Of a stretch of 36,755 bases of DNA, positions 18,514-26,776 are shown in pieces (position 1 is the first letter of the stretch; each line of letters opens with the position of its first letter). The notes under the pieces are model-generated. The model was not told where the DNA came from. It saw nothing but the letters and a program-made list of their open reading frames with translations, and searched no databases. The DNA is from Comamonadaceae bacterium (GTDB lineage Bacteria; Pseudomonadota; Gammaproteobacteria; Burkholderiales; Burkholderiaceae_C). Position numbers and translations under genes: made by a program. The stretch spans positions 1 through 36,755 of the forward strand of contig CANBRM010000015.1 in NCBI GenBank assembly GCA_947371915.1. The letters run 5' to 3'.

Positions 18514-20628
18514 TTAGTCGAATTTAGCCTCTACGCCCACATAAAAAGAGCGCCCATCACCTGGGTAGTAACGACGACCATCACCCGCGGTCGCCGTGGC
18601 TGTGTAATTGGCGCTGATGTTTGTTGTTGCTGCATATTTTTTATCCGTCAAATTACGCGCATCCAAGAACCAAGACCATTTTTTATCAATCGCTTGCCCC
18701 GCTTTGAAGCCCAGAACAGCATAGCTGTCGTTGTACACCGTGTTGGCGTAATCCATCGGCGCTTTGCTGGGCACCCACTCAAACTTCGGCCCCATGTAGG
18801 TGCTGGGCTTGCCGCCGACTTGCTCACCAAATCGGTACAACACCTCTCCCCGCACGATGACGGGCGGAAAACCTGGCAGTGTGTTGTTCCCCACTGACGC
18901 GTTATCCACGAATTTGAAATCGCTGTACAAAAGTGCAAGGCGTGTGTCCACTTTTTTATCGAACAAATGACTCAGACCCAACTCAAGCCCTTGGTGCATG
19001 GTCTTAGGCACATTGGTGGTGGTTGACGTGGTGCACGTCGCGTTGGAACACGACGTCAAAAATTCATTGCTCAAATTCGCGCGATAGAAAGTGGCATCCC
19101 AACCGAACTGATGCTTGTCGTACGTCGCTTCGCCACGTGTACCGACTTCAAATGTGGTGCCTGTTTGTGGTTTGAACGCGGTGGTCGAGTTACCTGCCGT
19201 GCCAAACATCGGCGCTTCAAAGTTACGGCTCACGCTGGCAAACACTTGGTTTTTAGGCGTCAAGTCATGCGTCACGCCCACACGTGGACTCCATTGATTG
19301 AATGCGTAGTCGTAATTGTTGGACGCAAGCAGCGCATCGATCACCTTGCGATTGGCACGGTCATATTGCAAAGCTGCAATCCATGTCGTCCGCTCGGAAA
19401 ACTTGAATTTATCTTCAATGAAGAAACTGTCGTTCTTGGATTGTTGGTCGTAATTAGATGTCGCGGGGCCTGTTGCTAGGCCTTGGTTGTTGGTGGGCTT
19501 GGCCGTACCTTTGGTCGAACCAACGCTGGGCAAGTAAGCCACGCTGATTTGGTGTTGGTCTAACAAGCGTGTCGCCTTGAGATGCCCACCCATTGACTTG
19601 GCGTTCTGTTCAATGATGCTGTCGATCGGATGCCACAAGCTGTAGTTCATGCTGTAAGCGGCGAACTCATAAATCGTGTTGCCGTCACGCACGGTGGTTT
19701 TGTTGGCCACACGCTGCGCATCCACATCGCGACGGCGGTTTGCATCTTCGCGGTAAGGGTAAATCGCACCCACCTTCTGGCTGCTCGCGATGGATGGATC
19801 TTTCTCTAATTCATCCTTCGTCAAATAGCCTGGAAGCTGTGTGCGGCTGCGCACGGCGGCCACATAAAAACGCGACTCGATGTCCTTGCTCACCTTGACA
19901 CCGACGTTGCCCAAGACTTTTTGGTTTTCCATGTCGGCATGGTCACGGAAGCCATCTTGTTTGGTTTGCGAACCCGCCACGTAGTAGTCCCAGACATTGC
20001 CACTCGTTGCGTTCGCTTTGCCGACGCCCGCAGTACTGCCAAACACCTTGTTGTAACCAAAGCTACCCACCTCGGCGCGCACCAAACTGACGGGGCTGCT
20101 ATAGCCTGTAGGCGCTACAAAGTTGATGGCTCCGCCCAAGGTGGTAGCGCCATAGGTGGTGGCATTGGGGCCACGCAGTACTTCCACATAACGTGACGCA
20201 TTGGGGTCAACGGTTTGCATGTCAAAGAAACCATCGGCGTAGTTGATCGGCACGCCGTCTTGCATCACCTTTGTGCCGAAGCTGTGATACGTGCGACTCA
20301 GCGCCGAACCTCGAATGGAGATGCGCGCTTCTTCAGAACCAAACCGGTCTTGAATGAACACGCCTGGCGCCAACCCCAAGCTGTCGCTCCACGTCGATTG
20401 ACGGCCTTCGCGCACTTGGTTCAGGTCAACGATAGACGCGCCACCCGGAATGGCTTTGACACTGTCTTTGGCGGTTTCAATGCTGCTTTGCGTCAGCGAG
20501 TCCGCCTTGCCCGTGATCACCACGGTGTTCAGAGAATTGTCTTGATTCGTTTGGGCCATGGCGCCCGTTGAGATGACCAACGCCAAAGAAAGGGCGAGGG
20601 GTGACAGAGAAAAATGCGTGTGTTTCAT
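18514..20628 (-). CDS. TonB-dependent outer-membrane receptor (probable metal or metallophore uptake)
   Basis: 704 residues. Signal peptide to AMAQ, then a TonB box-like NTVVITGKAD near residue 35. The plug domain contains SLGLAPGVFIQDRFGSEEARISIRGSAL (split here by position, residues about 84-110) and VEVLRGPNATTYGATTLGGAINF, which place it in the FecA/YncD-like branch. A barrel domain follows, ending in FYVGVEAKFD. The substrate cannot be read from sequence; neighbours (DUF2946, YcnI, PCu(A)C) suggest copper or a copper complex. Iron chelates remain possible. Confidence 0.88.
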   Translation of the reverse strand: MKHTHFSLSPLALSLALVISTGAMAQTNQDNSLNTVVITGKADSLTQSSIETAKDSVKAIPGGASIVDLNQVREGRQSTWSDSLGLAPGVFIQDRFGSEEARISIRGSALSRTYHSFGTKVMQDGVPINYADGFFDMQTVDPNASRYVEVLRGPNATTYGATTLGGAINFVAPTGYSSPVSLVRAEVGSFGYNKVFGSTAGVGKANATSGNVWDYYVAGSQTKQDGFRDHADMENQKVLGNVGVKVSKDIESRFYVAAVRSRTQLPGYLTKDELEKDPSIASSQKVGAIYPYREDANRRRDVDAQRVANKTTVRDGNTIYEFAAYSMNYSLWHPIDSIIEQNAKSMGGHLKATRLLDQHQISVAYLPSVGSTKGTAKPTNNQGLATGPATSNYDQQSKNDSFFIEDKFKFSERTTWIAALQYDRANRKVIDALLASNNYDYAFNQWSPRVGVTHDLTPKNQVFASVSRNFEAPMFGTAGNSTTAFKPQTGTTFEVGTRGEATYDKHQFGWDATFYRANLSNEFLTSCSNATCTTSTTTNVPKTMHQGLELGLSHLFDKKVDTRLALLYSDFKFVDNASVGNNTLPGFPPVIVRGEVLYRFGEQVGGKPSTYMGPKFEWVPSKAPMDYANTVYNDSYAVLGFKAGQAIDKKWSWFLDARNLTDKKYAATTNISANYTATATAGDGRRYYPGDGRSFYVGVEAKFD

Positions 20629-20653
20629 GAATGACTTTCAACGCGCGCTCGGC

Positions 20654-20668
20654 TCACGGCAAACGTGA
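20654..20668. promoter_or_regulatory. Inverted repeat upstream of the TonB receptor gene
   Basis: TCACG (20654-20658) and CGTGA (20664-20668) are perfect 5-bp arms with a 5-nt spacer, 25-40 nt before the receptor start. It could be a repressor site or an mRNA hairpin; it is short enough to be chance. Confidence 0.22.
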
Positions 20669-20763
20669 CGGCAACGCCTCAGATATTTCGGCCCCATGCA
20701 TACGCCTCGGCGCAGCAAAAAGCCAACCAAGCCAAGGCTCAAGGCCATGACCCGCTTAAAACA

Positions 20764-21129
20764 TCAGAGAGAAAGTGCAGGTGGCCCGCGCGAGGGAAGC
20801 GGCGGGGAAGTGACAGAGGCAATGTGTGCCGCTGCGAGGGGCTCAAGGGCATGCGCCAAGGAAGACGGCGCAGGCTGCGTGAGCGAGGTATTCAGCGCAG
20901 GAGGAGGCGCTGAAAGAGAGGCGCACAACGGGCAATCCAACGTGAGGTTGGTGGCGGCCACATCGGCATCATCGCCCTGCACCACCAGCTTCATGCTGCC
21001 GGTGCTGGTACACACCAAGTCCATCGCTTGCGGGTGGACCATGGGCGAGGCAATGGCCACACCGACCGACAACGCAAACCACACCAGCACGAGGCGGGTG
21101 AGGTTGAGGGCGTGTCTAAGGTGTTGCAT
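20764..21129 (-). CDS. DUF2946-like small envelope protein
   Basis: 121 residues. A hydrophobic N-terminal segment (residues 10-28) acts as signal or anchor, then MDLVCTSTGSMKLV and a CPLC pair (Cys66, Cys69; also Cys40). This Cys pattern fits DUF2946 proteins, which often stand next to TonB-dependent receptors and copper genes. The rest is Ala/Pro/Ser-rich without structure I can name. It starts 25 nt after the triheme cytochrome stop and is followed by a 135-bp gap before the receptor. The Cys/Met content would allow metal binding, but function is unknown. Confidence 0.65.
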   Translation of the reverse strand: MQHLRHALNLTRLVLVWFALSVGVAIASPMVHPQAMDLVCTSTGSMKLVVQGDDADVAATNLTLDCPLCASLSAPPPALNTSLTQPAPSSLAHALEPLAAAHIASVTSPPLPSRGPPALSL

Positions 21130-21154
21130 GGGTAGAAATTTTAGCTGAGCCCCG

Positions 21155-22462
21155 TTAATGGGCTTGCAATACCCTCACGCGTCCCACATCAAACTCGGTC
21201 ACAGTCGCGCCCGTGTTGCCCCATTGCTGACGAATGTGGGTGAGCACATCGGCCATGTCGCGGTCGCTGAGGGTCAGCACAAAGGGCGGCATGCCAAAGG
21301 GCTGCGCTTGCGCATGGGTGACGGGCGAAAAGCCGCCGTAGGTGAGGTTTTGCACCAAGTTGCTGAGTTGCGACATCACCACGGCGCGGTTACCTGCCAG
21401 CGGCGGGTAGGCCATGCCGCGTGTGCCGTCGGCCAGCGCAATCGCCTGCCCTTGGCCTTGATCACCGTGGCATTGCGCACATTGGTCTTTGTAAATGGCC
21501 GCACCGTTTTGAGCGCTGCGCAGGCTGACTTTGCGCGAAGGCGCAGACGCGTCCGGTTCGCTAGGTTCACGCGCAGCCACTTGCGCACGCGCTTGCAAAT
21601 AGGTGGCCATGGCTTGCAAATCAGCCTCGGTCAAATGCTGCGTGCTGTTTTGCACCACCTCGGCCATGGGACCGTTCACCCAAGCTTTGGGGGCGCTGCC
21701 AGTTTTCAGCAAGCGCACGATGTCGGCCAACGGGGTGGTGGCCAATCCAGTGTCTTGGGCGTTCAACAACGACGGCGCGTACCAATTGGCACCGGGCATT
21801 AAGCCACCGCTCAGGTCGTCCAATTCACCGCTGGCACCCAAGCTGTCGCGCGGGCTATGGCAAGCCGCGCAGTGCCCCAAGCCTTGCACCAAGTAAGCGC
21901 CACGGTTCCAATCGGTCGATTGCTGCGCGTCCGCCGTGAATTGGGCGGGCTTGAAATACAAGCTACGCCAGACCGCAAACGCAGGCTGCGTGCCAAACGG
22001 CCAGCGCAAGGCGTGCTCGGGCACGGCATTAGCCACGGGGGCCAAACTTTGAAAATAGGCGAACAGCGCATCGGCATCGGCACGAGTCACCAAACTGGTG
22101 TGGTTGTAGGGGAACGCAGGCGCCAGCAAGCGCCCGTCTTTGGACCGGCCGTGGTGCAAGGCGCGCCAAAAATGCTGCGCGTTCCACGTGCCCAAGCCGG
22201 TCTGCGCATCGGGTGTTAAGTTGCTGGCGTAGACCTTGCCAAATGGGGTATCCAGCACTCGGCCACCCGCATAGGGCACTTGGCCCGGCGCGGTGTGGCA
22301 TGACACGCAATTGCCCGCACGCGCGAGGTACGCACCTTGCTCGACAGAGGCCGCCGCCACAGTTTCATCGCGTATGTCCACCCCATCGGCGAAGTTGTCC
22401 CACACCACCCAAGCGGTGAGCGCCACGCACAACGCCAGAGTCACAAGCAAAGCGCGTTTCAT
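21155..22462 (-). CDS. Triheme c-type cytochrome, dehydrogenase-subunit type
   Basis: 435 residues from the ATG at 22462, which overlaps the stop of the upstream cytochrome gene (ATGA). An uncleaved or signal-type hydrophobic segment lies at residues 4-22. Three heme-binding motifs are present: CVSCH (52-56), CAACH (198-202) and CAQCH (328-332). Spacing and motifs such as YLARAGNCVSCHT and NRGAYLVQGLGHCAACHSPR match the cytochrome subunit of membrane-bound alcohol, gluconate or aldehyde dehydrogenases, which passes electrons to ubiquinone or an oxidase. No dehydrogenase subunit gene is adjacent, so the electron donor is unclear. Confidence 0.88.
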   Translation of the reverse strand: MKRALLVTLALCVALTAWVVWDNFADGVDIRDETVAAASVEQGAYLARAGNCVSCHTAPGQVPYAGGRVLDTPFGKVYASNLTPDAQTGLGTWNAQHFWRALHHGRSKDGRLLAPAFPYNHTSLVTRADADALFAYFQSLAPVANAVPEHALRWPFGTQPAFAVWRSLYFKPAQFTADAQQSTDWNRGAYLVQGLGHCAACHSPRDSLGASGELDDLSGGLMPGANWYAPSLLNAQDTGLATTPLADIVRLLKTGSAPKAWVNGPMAEVVQNSTQHLTEADLQAMATYLQARAQVAAREPSEPDASAPSRKVSLRSAQNGAAIYKDQCAQCHGDQGQGQAIALADGTRGMAYPPLAGNRAVVMSQLSNLVQNLTYGGFSPVTHAQAQPFGMPPFVLTLSDRDMADVLTHIRQQWGNTGATVTEFDVGRVRVLQAH

Positions 22463-23205
22463 GGCTGCGCTCCGCTTAATGGTGCACTGCCGCAAGCCCA
22501 ACTGGCTTGGGTGACTAAATGGGCTGAGGCGGACCGTTGTGTCCAGCTCGCCCGCAAGGCGCTGACACTCACCGGTGAGGTGTCCGCTGGCAAAGGCTGC
22601 CGCGCCAAATACTGTGCGACGGCCATCAAGTCATCTGAGTTCAAACGCTTCACCACCTGCGCCATGCAGTCAGGTGCGTGGGCGCGACGTTGGCCGGATT
22701 GCCAAGCGCCAAGTTGGCCATTCAGGTAGTCCAGCGGCAAGCCCAACAAGCCAGGTACGTTGGGGGCCACGCCCGTGAGTTGCGCGCCATGGCACGAGAC
22801 ACACGCGGGCACGCCACGCGTGGCATCACCCTCCAACGTCAGCGCGCGTCCACGCGCCAGCAAAGCGGGGGGCACGCTGGTCGCGCTCAACGCGGGGGCG
22901 GGGTAAGGCACTTTGAGGCCTGAGAAATACTGTGCCATGTCCCGCAAATAGGCTTCGGGCAACGGTTCAATCAAGCGCGCCATCAAATCGTACTGGCGGC
23001 GACCATGCTGAAAGTTTTGCAACTGATTGAACAAATACCCCGCGGGCTTGCCCGCCAAACGTGGGTAGTAACCGTCAGGCCCTGCCTTGCCCTGCTCGCC
23101 ATGGCAGTAGGTGCAGGCCCGTGTGCGCTCGGCCATGCTGGTGTCAAATGCCTGCGCGGCGGTGCTCAAGAAACCGCACAGAGCGGCAAACCAAATCAAT
23201 TTCAT
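22459..23205 (-). CDS. Diheme c-type cytochrome (cytochrome c4-like)
   Basis: 248 residues. Signal peptide ending TAAQA, then heme motifs CTYCH (31-35) and CVSCH (135-139). Each half resembles a class I cytochrome c, with RLAGKPAGYLFNQLQNFQHGRR and PGLLGLPLDYLNGQLGAWQSGQR as the corresponding Met/helix regions, the tandem arrangement of cytochrome c4. The last 45 or so residues are an extra Ser/Ala-rich tail. Periplasmic electron carrier. Its stop overlaps the start of the triheme gene, so the two are translationally coupled. Divergent from the TonB receptor gene at 23340. Confidence 0.88.
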   Translation of the reverse strand: MKLIWFAALCGFLSTAAQAFDTSMAERTRACTYCHGEQGKAGPDGYYPRLAGKPAGYLFNQLQNFQHGRRQYDLMARLIEPLPEAYLRDMAQYFSGLKVPYPAPALSATSVPPALLARGRALTLEGDATRGVPACVSCHGAQLTGVAPNVPGLLGLPLDYLNGQLGAWQSGQRRAHAPDCMAQVVKRLNSDDLMAVAQYLARQPLPADTSPVSVSALRASWTQRSASAHLVTQASWACGSAPLSGAQP

Positions 23206-23339
23206 GCCCCTATTCTTTCAGATGGCAGCACAAACGCCATGCACCCCAAAACAACGGCATAGGTTTTGCAAACGCAGTCTGACACCACACCACGCCCCGT
23301 TTTGAAACAACCCACCGCCGACGCGCACCAAAACCACCC

Positions 23340-25451
23340 ATGAACGCCCCAAGACGCAACGCATCACGCCTGCAATGGCACGCGTTTGGTGCCATCGTGT
23401 GCGCCAGCATCACACTGACCGCCCATGCCGATGGCTTGCATGCCACGTCACTGGCGCACACAGTGCTGCCCGAGGTTGACGTGGTCGGGAACCACGAGGG
23501 CACAGCGTTAGGCAGCAGCGATGCTGCCTCGCAAGGCACGATCGGTGCGTCGCAACTGAACAACCGCCCTTTGCAACGCCCCGCCGAGGTGCTGGAGCAG
23601 ATCCCAGGCATGGTGGTCACCCAGCATTCCGGCGATGGCAAGGCCAACCAATATTTCTTGCGCGGCATCAACCTCGACCACGGCAGCGACTTTGCCACCA
23701 CCGTCAACGGCGTGCCCGTCAATTTGCCCACCCACGCGCACGGGCACGGCTACACAGATCTGAACATTTTGATACCCGAGTTGGTCCAACGCGTGGATTA
23801 CCGCAAAGGCCCTTACGCAGCAGGCGATGGCGACTTTGCCTCGGCCGGTGCGGCCAACGTGGTGTACCGAACGCGCATCGCGCAACCCTTTGCCGACCTC
23901 ACGCTGGGTCCGAACGGCTACCAACGTGGGGTGGCGGCTGCCTCCACCGACGTGGGCGAAGCGCTGCACCTGCTGGCCGCAGCGGAAGGCCTGAACAACA
24001 ACGGGCCGTGGCACACGCCCCAAGGTCTGCGTCAACGCAATGCGTTGCTCACGCTCAGTAGCGGCACGGCAGCAGAGGGCCGCTCAATCAGCCTCTCGGC
24101 CTACAACGCGCGCTGGACTGCCACCGACCAAGTGCCACAACGTTTGCTCGATGCAGGCACCTTGCAAGGCCAAGCCTTTGGCCGCTTTGACTCGCTCGCC
24201 CCCAGCGACGGCGCCCACACCTCGCGCACCAGTTTATCTGGCGAATGGCACCAGCGCGACGACCGCGCGGCCACCCAGCTGCGTTGGTACGCTGTGCACT
24301 ACGACCTCGATTTGTATTCCAACTTCACCTACCAAACCGCCTCCAACGGCACAGGCAACAGTGACCAATTTGCCCAGCGTGACCAACGCCAAGTGCTGGG
24401 TGGCACGCTGTTTCGTTCGTGGGTGGTGGACGACTTAGGCAGTGGATCGGCTGTCAACACACTTGGCCTACAACTGCGCCAAGACCGACTCCGCGCGGGC
24501 CTGTTCAACACCACGCAACGCACTGTCACCGCCACCGAGCGCGACGACGATGTGACACAAACCCTGACCAGCCTCTACGCCCAAAACGACACACCGTGGA
24601 CCGCTTGGCTGCGCACGGTCGCGGGCTTGCGCTTGGATCAGTGGCAAGCGCAGGTGCGTTCGCGTTTGCCCCCCGTCCCAGAATTTGATAGCAACAGCCA
24701 CCAACTCTCCCCCAAGCTCTCGGTCGTGCTGGGGCCTTGGGCGCGCACCGAATGGTTCATCAACAGCGGTGTTGGCTTTCACAGCAATGACGCGCGCGGT
24801 ACAGGCCCCAGCGCCTCGTCATCGGCGATGCCTGCCTCGGGCTTGACGCGCTCGCGTGGCGACGAAATCGGCCTGCGCAGCCAAGTCAGCGAGGCACTGC
24901 AAACAAGCGTCGCCCTGTGGCACCTGCGCTTTGACGCCGAGTTGACTTACGTGGGCGACGCGGGCACCACCGAAGCCGGTCGCCCGAGCCAACGCCAAGG
25001 CGTGGAATGGAGCAACCACTGGACGCCCTACCCCCGCTTTGGATTGGATGCCAACCTCGCTTGGACCCGTCCACGCTACAGCGATGCCAGCCCCGACGGC
25101 ACTTTCATTCCCAACGCGGTGCAACGTGTGGGCCATGTGTCGGCAGCGTGGCGTCAGATCGGCCCTTGGTCTGCCAGCATGACGTGGCGATACATCGGTC
25201 CGGCGGCGCTGTTGACCGACAACAGCATGCGCTCCCAAGCCAACATCAGCAGCAACCTGCGCCTCACGCGCCACGTCAGTCCCAACACAGATGTATCGCT
25301 GGACGTGCTGAATGTGTGGAACCGCACCAACAACGACGTTCAATATGCCTACAGTTCGCAGCTGGCGGGTGAAACGGCTCCGGTGCTGGACCGCCACGTT
25401 CACCCCGCCGAGCCCCGCACTTGGCGTTTCAACACACGCGTGCGGTTTTAG
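23340..25451 (+). CDS. TonB-dependent outer-membrane receptor, His-motif type
   Basis: 703 residues. Signal peptide ending TAHA, TonB box-like LPEVDVVGNHEG (43-54), then a plug with RPAEVLEQIPGMVVTQHSGDG and NQYFLRGINLDHGSDFATTV. Residues 131-138 read THAHGHGY, followed by TDLNILIPELVQRVDYRKGPY, a signature of a TonB receptor group whose substrate I do not know. The barrel ends in RTWRFNTRVRF, a proper terminal Phe. It is divergent from the cytochrome genes across 134 bp with no clear riboswitch. The His cluster could contact a metal. Confidence 0.85.
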   Translation: MNAPRRNASRLQWHAFGAIVCASITLTAHADGLHATSLAHTVLPEVDVVGNHEGTALGSSDAASQGTIGASQLNNRPLQRPAEVLEQIPGMVVTQHSGDGKANQYFLRGINLDHGSDFATTVNGVPVNLPTHAHGHGYTDLNILIPELVQRVDYRKGPYAAGDGDFASAGAANVVYRTRIAQPFADLTLGPNGYQRGVAAASTDVGEALHLLAAAEGLNNNGPWHTPQGLRQRNALLTLSSGTAAEGRSISLSAYNARWTATDQVPQRLLDAGTLQGQAFGRFDSLAPSDGAHTSRTSLSGEWHQRDDRAATQLRWYAVHYDLDLYSNFTYQTASNGTGNSDQFAQRDQRQVLGGTLFRSWVVDDLGSGSAVNTLGLQLRQDRLRAGLFNTTQRTVTATERDDDVTQTLTSLYAQNDTPWTAWLRTVAGLRLDQWQAQVRSRLPPVPEFDSNSHQLSPKLSVVLGPWARTEWFINSGVGFHSNDARGTGPSASSSAMPASGLTRSRGDEIGLRSQVSEALQTSVALWHLRFDAELTYVGDAGTTEAGRPSQRQGVEWSNHWTPYPRFGLDANLAWTRPRYSDASPDGTFIPNAVQRVGHVSAAWRQIGPWSASMTWRYIGPAALLTDNSMRSQANISSNLRLTRHVSPNTDVSLDVLNVWNRTNNDVQYAYSSQLAGETAPVLDRHVHPAEPRTWRFNTRVRF

Positions 25452-25555
25452 CAACTAACGAACGAATTCATCGGATTGTTCGCGATTTTGTTGATTCAGA
25501 TCAAGCGCGTAAAGCGTATGAAGAACATCATCAAAACGCTGATGAAGGAGCTTTG

Positions 25556-25921
25556 ATGAACCCGACCGAAATTGACCCAATCAAACGCAGGCTGACTGGG
25601 CTGCGCACACAAGTGTTGGCGCGCATTGCCGAACAACGGGGTGGCGTGCACAGCCGTGCTGAAGTGGCTGCTGAGCAATTTGCCCCCACGCAAGACTCGC
25701 ACGCTCAGACCATCGCCCAGCACGACATCGCTTTGGCTCTGAGCGAACACGAAACCCTGGAACTCACCCACATTGACGACGCGCTGCAACGCTTGGCAGC
25801 CGGCACTTATGGCCTGTGCACCGCGTGCGGCCAAGCCATTGCCACACCGCGCTTGAAAGCATGGCCCGACGTGGCGCGTTGCATTGGCTGCCAAGAAAAA
25901 GCTGAAACAGCACCCCCTTAA
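25556..25921 (+). CDS. DksA/TraR-family zinc-finger protein
   Basis: 121 residues from the ATG at 25556, preceded by a good ribosome binding site AAGGAG (25545-25550). A helical N-terminal half (about residues 5-75) could form the coiled coil inserted into the RNA polymerase secondary channel. The C4 zinc finger is CTAC (Cys88, Cys91) and CIGC (Cys109, Cys112), with YGLCTACGQAI and PRLKAWPDVARCIGC as typical DksA/TraR text. It is shorter than housekeeping DksA (about 150 residues), so it is probably an accessory paralogue affecting transcription. The next gene starts 28 nt downstream. Confidence 0.85.
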   Translation: MNPTEIDPIKRRLTGLRTQVLARIAEQRGGVHSRAEVAAEQFAPTQDSHAQTIAQHDIALALSEHETLELTHIDDALQRLAAGTYGLCTACGQAIATPRLKAWPDVARCIGCQEKAETAPP

Positions 25922-25949
25922 ACCTGAAATCTCCCCTAGAAAGTTTGAC

Positions 25950-26318
25950 ATGACCACGTTTCACGCCGTCGTTTGGATGGATTACCAAGAAGCCCATGTG
26001 CTGATGTTCGACCGCGAACACGCCGAGGCACAACGCGTCAAATCACGCAGCCACCACAAGCACCAAGGCAAGCCGCTGGACACACCCGTCTTTTATGCAG
26101 CCATTGCCAAAGCCTTGGTCGGTACGCACGAGGTGTTGTTAACGGGCCCTGGCTTGGCACGCAACGAATTTCGCGAGTGGTGCAAACACCACCACACGGG
26201 CCTCCACGTTGTCGATAGCGTGGCGAGCGATCACCCCACAGACGCCCAAGTGGTGGCCATGGCGCGTCAGTACTTCAAAAAGTTCGATGGCATGGCGGGG
26301 AATTCGCTCACCCAATAG
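25950..26318 (+). CDS. Small conserved protein resembling eRF1/Pelota-type domains
   Basis: 122 residues from the ATG at 25950 (MTTFHAVVWMDYQEAHV). It opens with a beta strand followed by FDREHAEAQRVKSRSHHKHQGK. The core has VLLTGPGLARNEFREWCKHH, which resembles the GPG(F/L)-K/R-xx-F motif of the eRF1/Pelota central domain and of bacterial eRF1-like proteins. It ends with an ASDHPTDAQVVAMARQYF helix. I believe relatives in Burkholderiales are annotated as translational machinery protein, but I could not check. Its position 28 nt after a DksA-like gene suggests a joint role in stress or translation control (inference). Confidence 0.6.
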   Translation: MTTFHAVVWMDYQEAHVLMFDREHAEAQRVKSRSHHKHQGKPLDTPVFYAAIAKALVGTHEVLLTGPGLARNEFREWCKHHHTGLHVVDSVASDHPTDAQVVAMARQYFKKFDGMAGNSLTQ

Positions 26319-26362
26319 ATCTGTGGCTGACGAGGTCAAAGGCTGCTGCTATGCTTTTGGGC

Positions 26363-26776
26363 ATGCGCAGCCTTTTTCATTTCGCCTTCAACGTCACTGA
26401 TCTCAACACCGCACGCCATTTTTATGGCGACTTGCTGGGCTGCACCGAGGGCCGCAGCACAGACACGTGGGTGGACTTTGACTTTTACGACCACCAAATC
26501 TCGCTGCACTTGGGCGAGCCTTTGAAAACCCAAAACACCGGCCGTGTTGACGGCAAGCTGGTGCCCATGCCGCACTTTGGTTTGGTGTTGAATTTGCCCG
26601 ACTGGCAGGCCATGGCCAAGCGCCTCCAAGCAGCGGGAACTGCCTTTGTTTTAGAACCGCATCTGCGCTTTGCTGGCCAGCCCGGCGAGCAATGGACCAT
26701 GTTTTTTCTGGACCCGTTCGGCAACCCATTGGAGGTCAAGGGGTTTGCGGACTTGGCTGCCGTGTACGGCGCTTAA
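26363..26776 (+). CDS. VOC (glyoxalase/dioxygenase) superfamily protein
   Basis: 137 residues from the ATG at 26363 (MRSLFHFAFNVTDLNTARHF). Two beta-alpha-beta-beta-beta modules are visible. Potential metal ligands are His6 or the His in ISLHLGEP, the His of PHFGLVLNL and the Glu of NPLEVKGF. The sequence FFLDPFGNPLEVKGF is the standard ending of this superfamily. Substrate unknown. A promoter-like CTGACG, 17 nt, TATGCT (26327-26355) ends 7 nt before the ATG, so the mRNA may be leaderless. Its stop shares TTAA with the convergent FAH-family gene. Confidence 0.85.
   Translation: MRSLFHFAFNVTDLNTARHFYGDLLGCTEGRSTDTWVDFDFYDHQISLHLGEPLKTQNTGRVDGKLVPMPHFGLVLNLPDWQAMAKRLQAAGTAFVLEPHLRFAGQPGEQWTMFFLDPFGNPLEVKGFADLAAVYGA

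Noticed and set aside
20629-20763. Search for a cobalamin or other riboswitch before the TonB receptor at 20628
   Set aside because: The gap shows only a 5-bp inverted repeat; I see no B12-box or other conserved riboswitch element.
23206-23339. Search for a riboswitch or Fur-type box before the TonB receptor at 23340
   Set aside because: No B12-box, no AT-rich 19-bp Fur-like palindrome and no clear promoter could be read.
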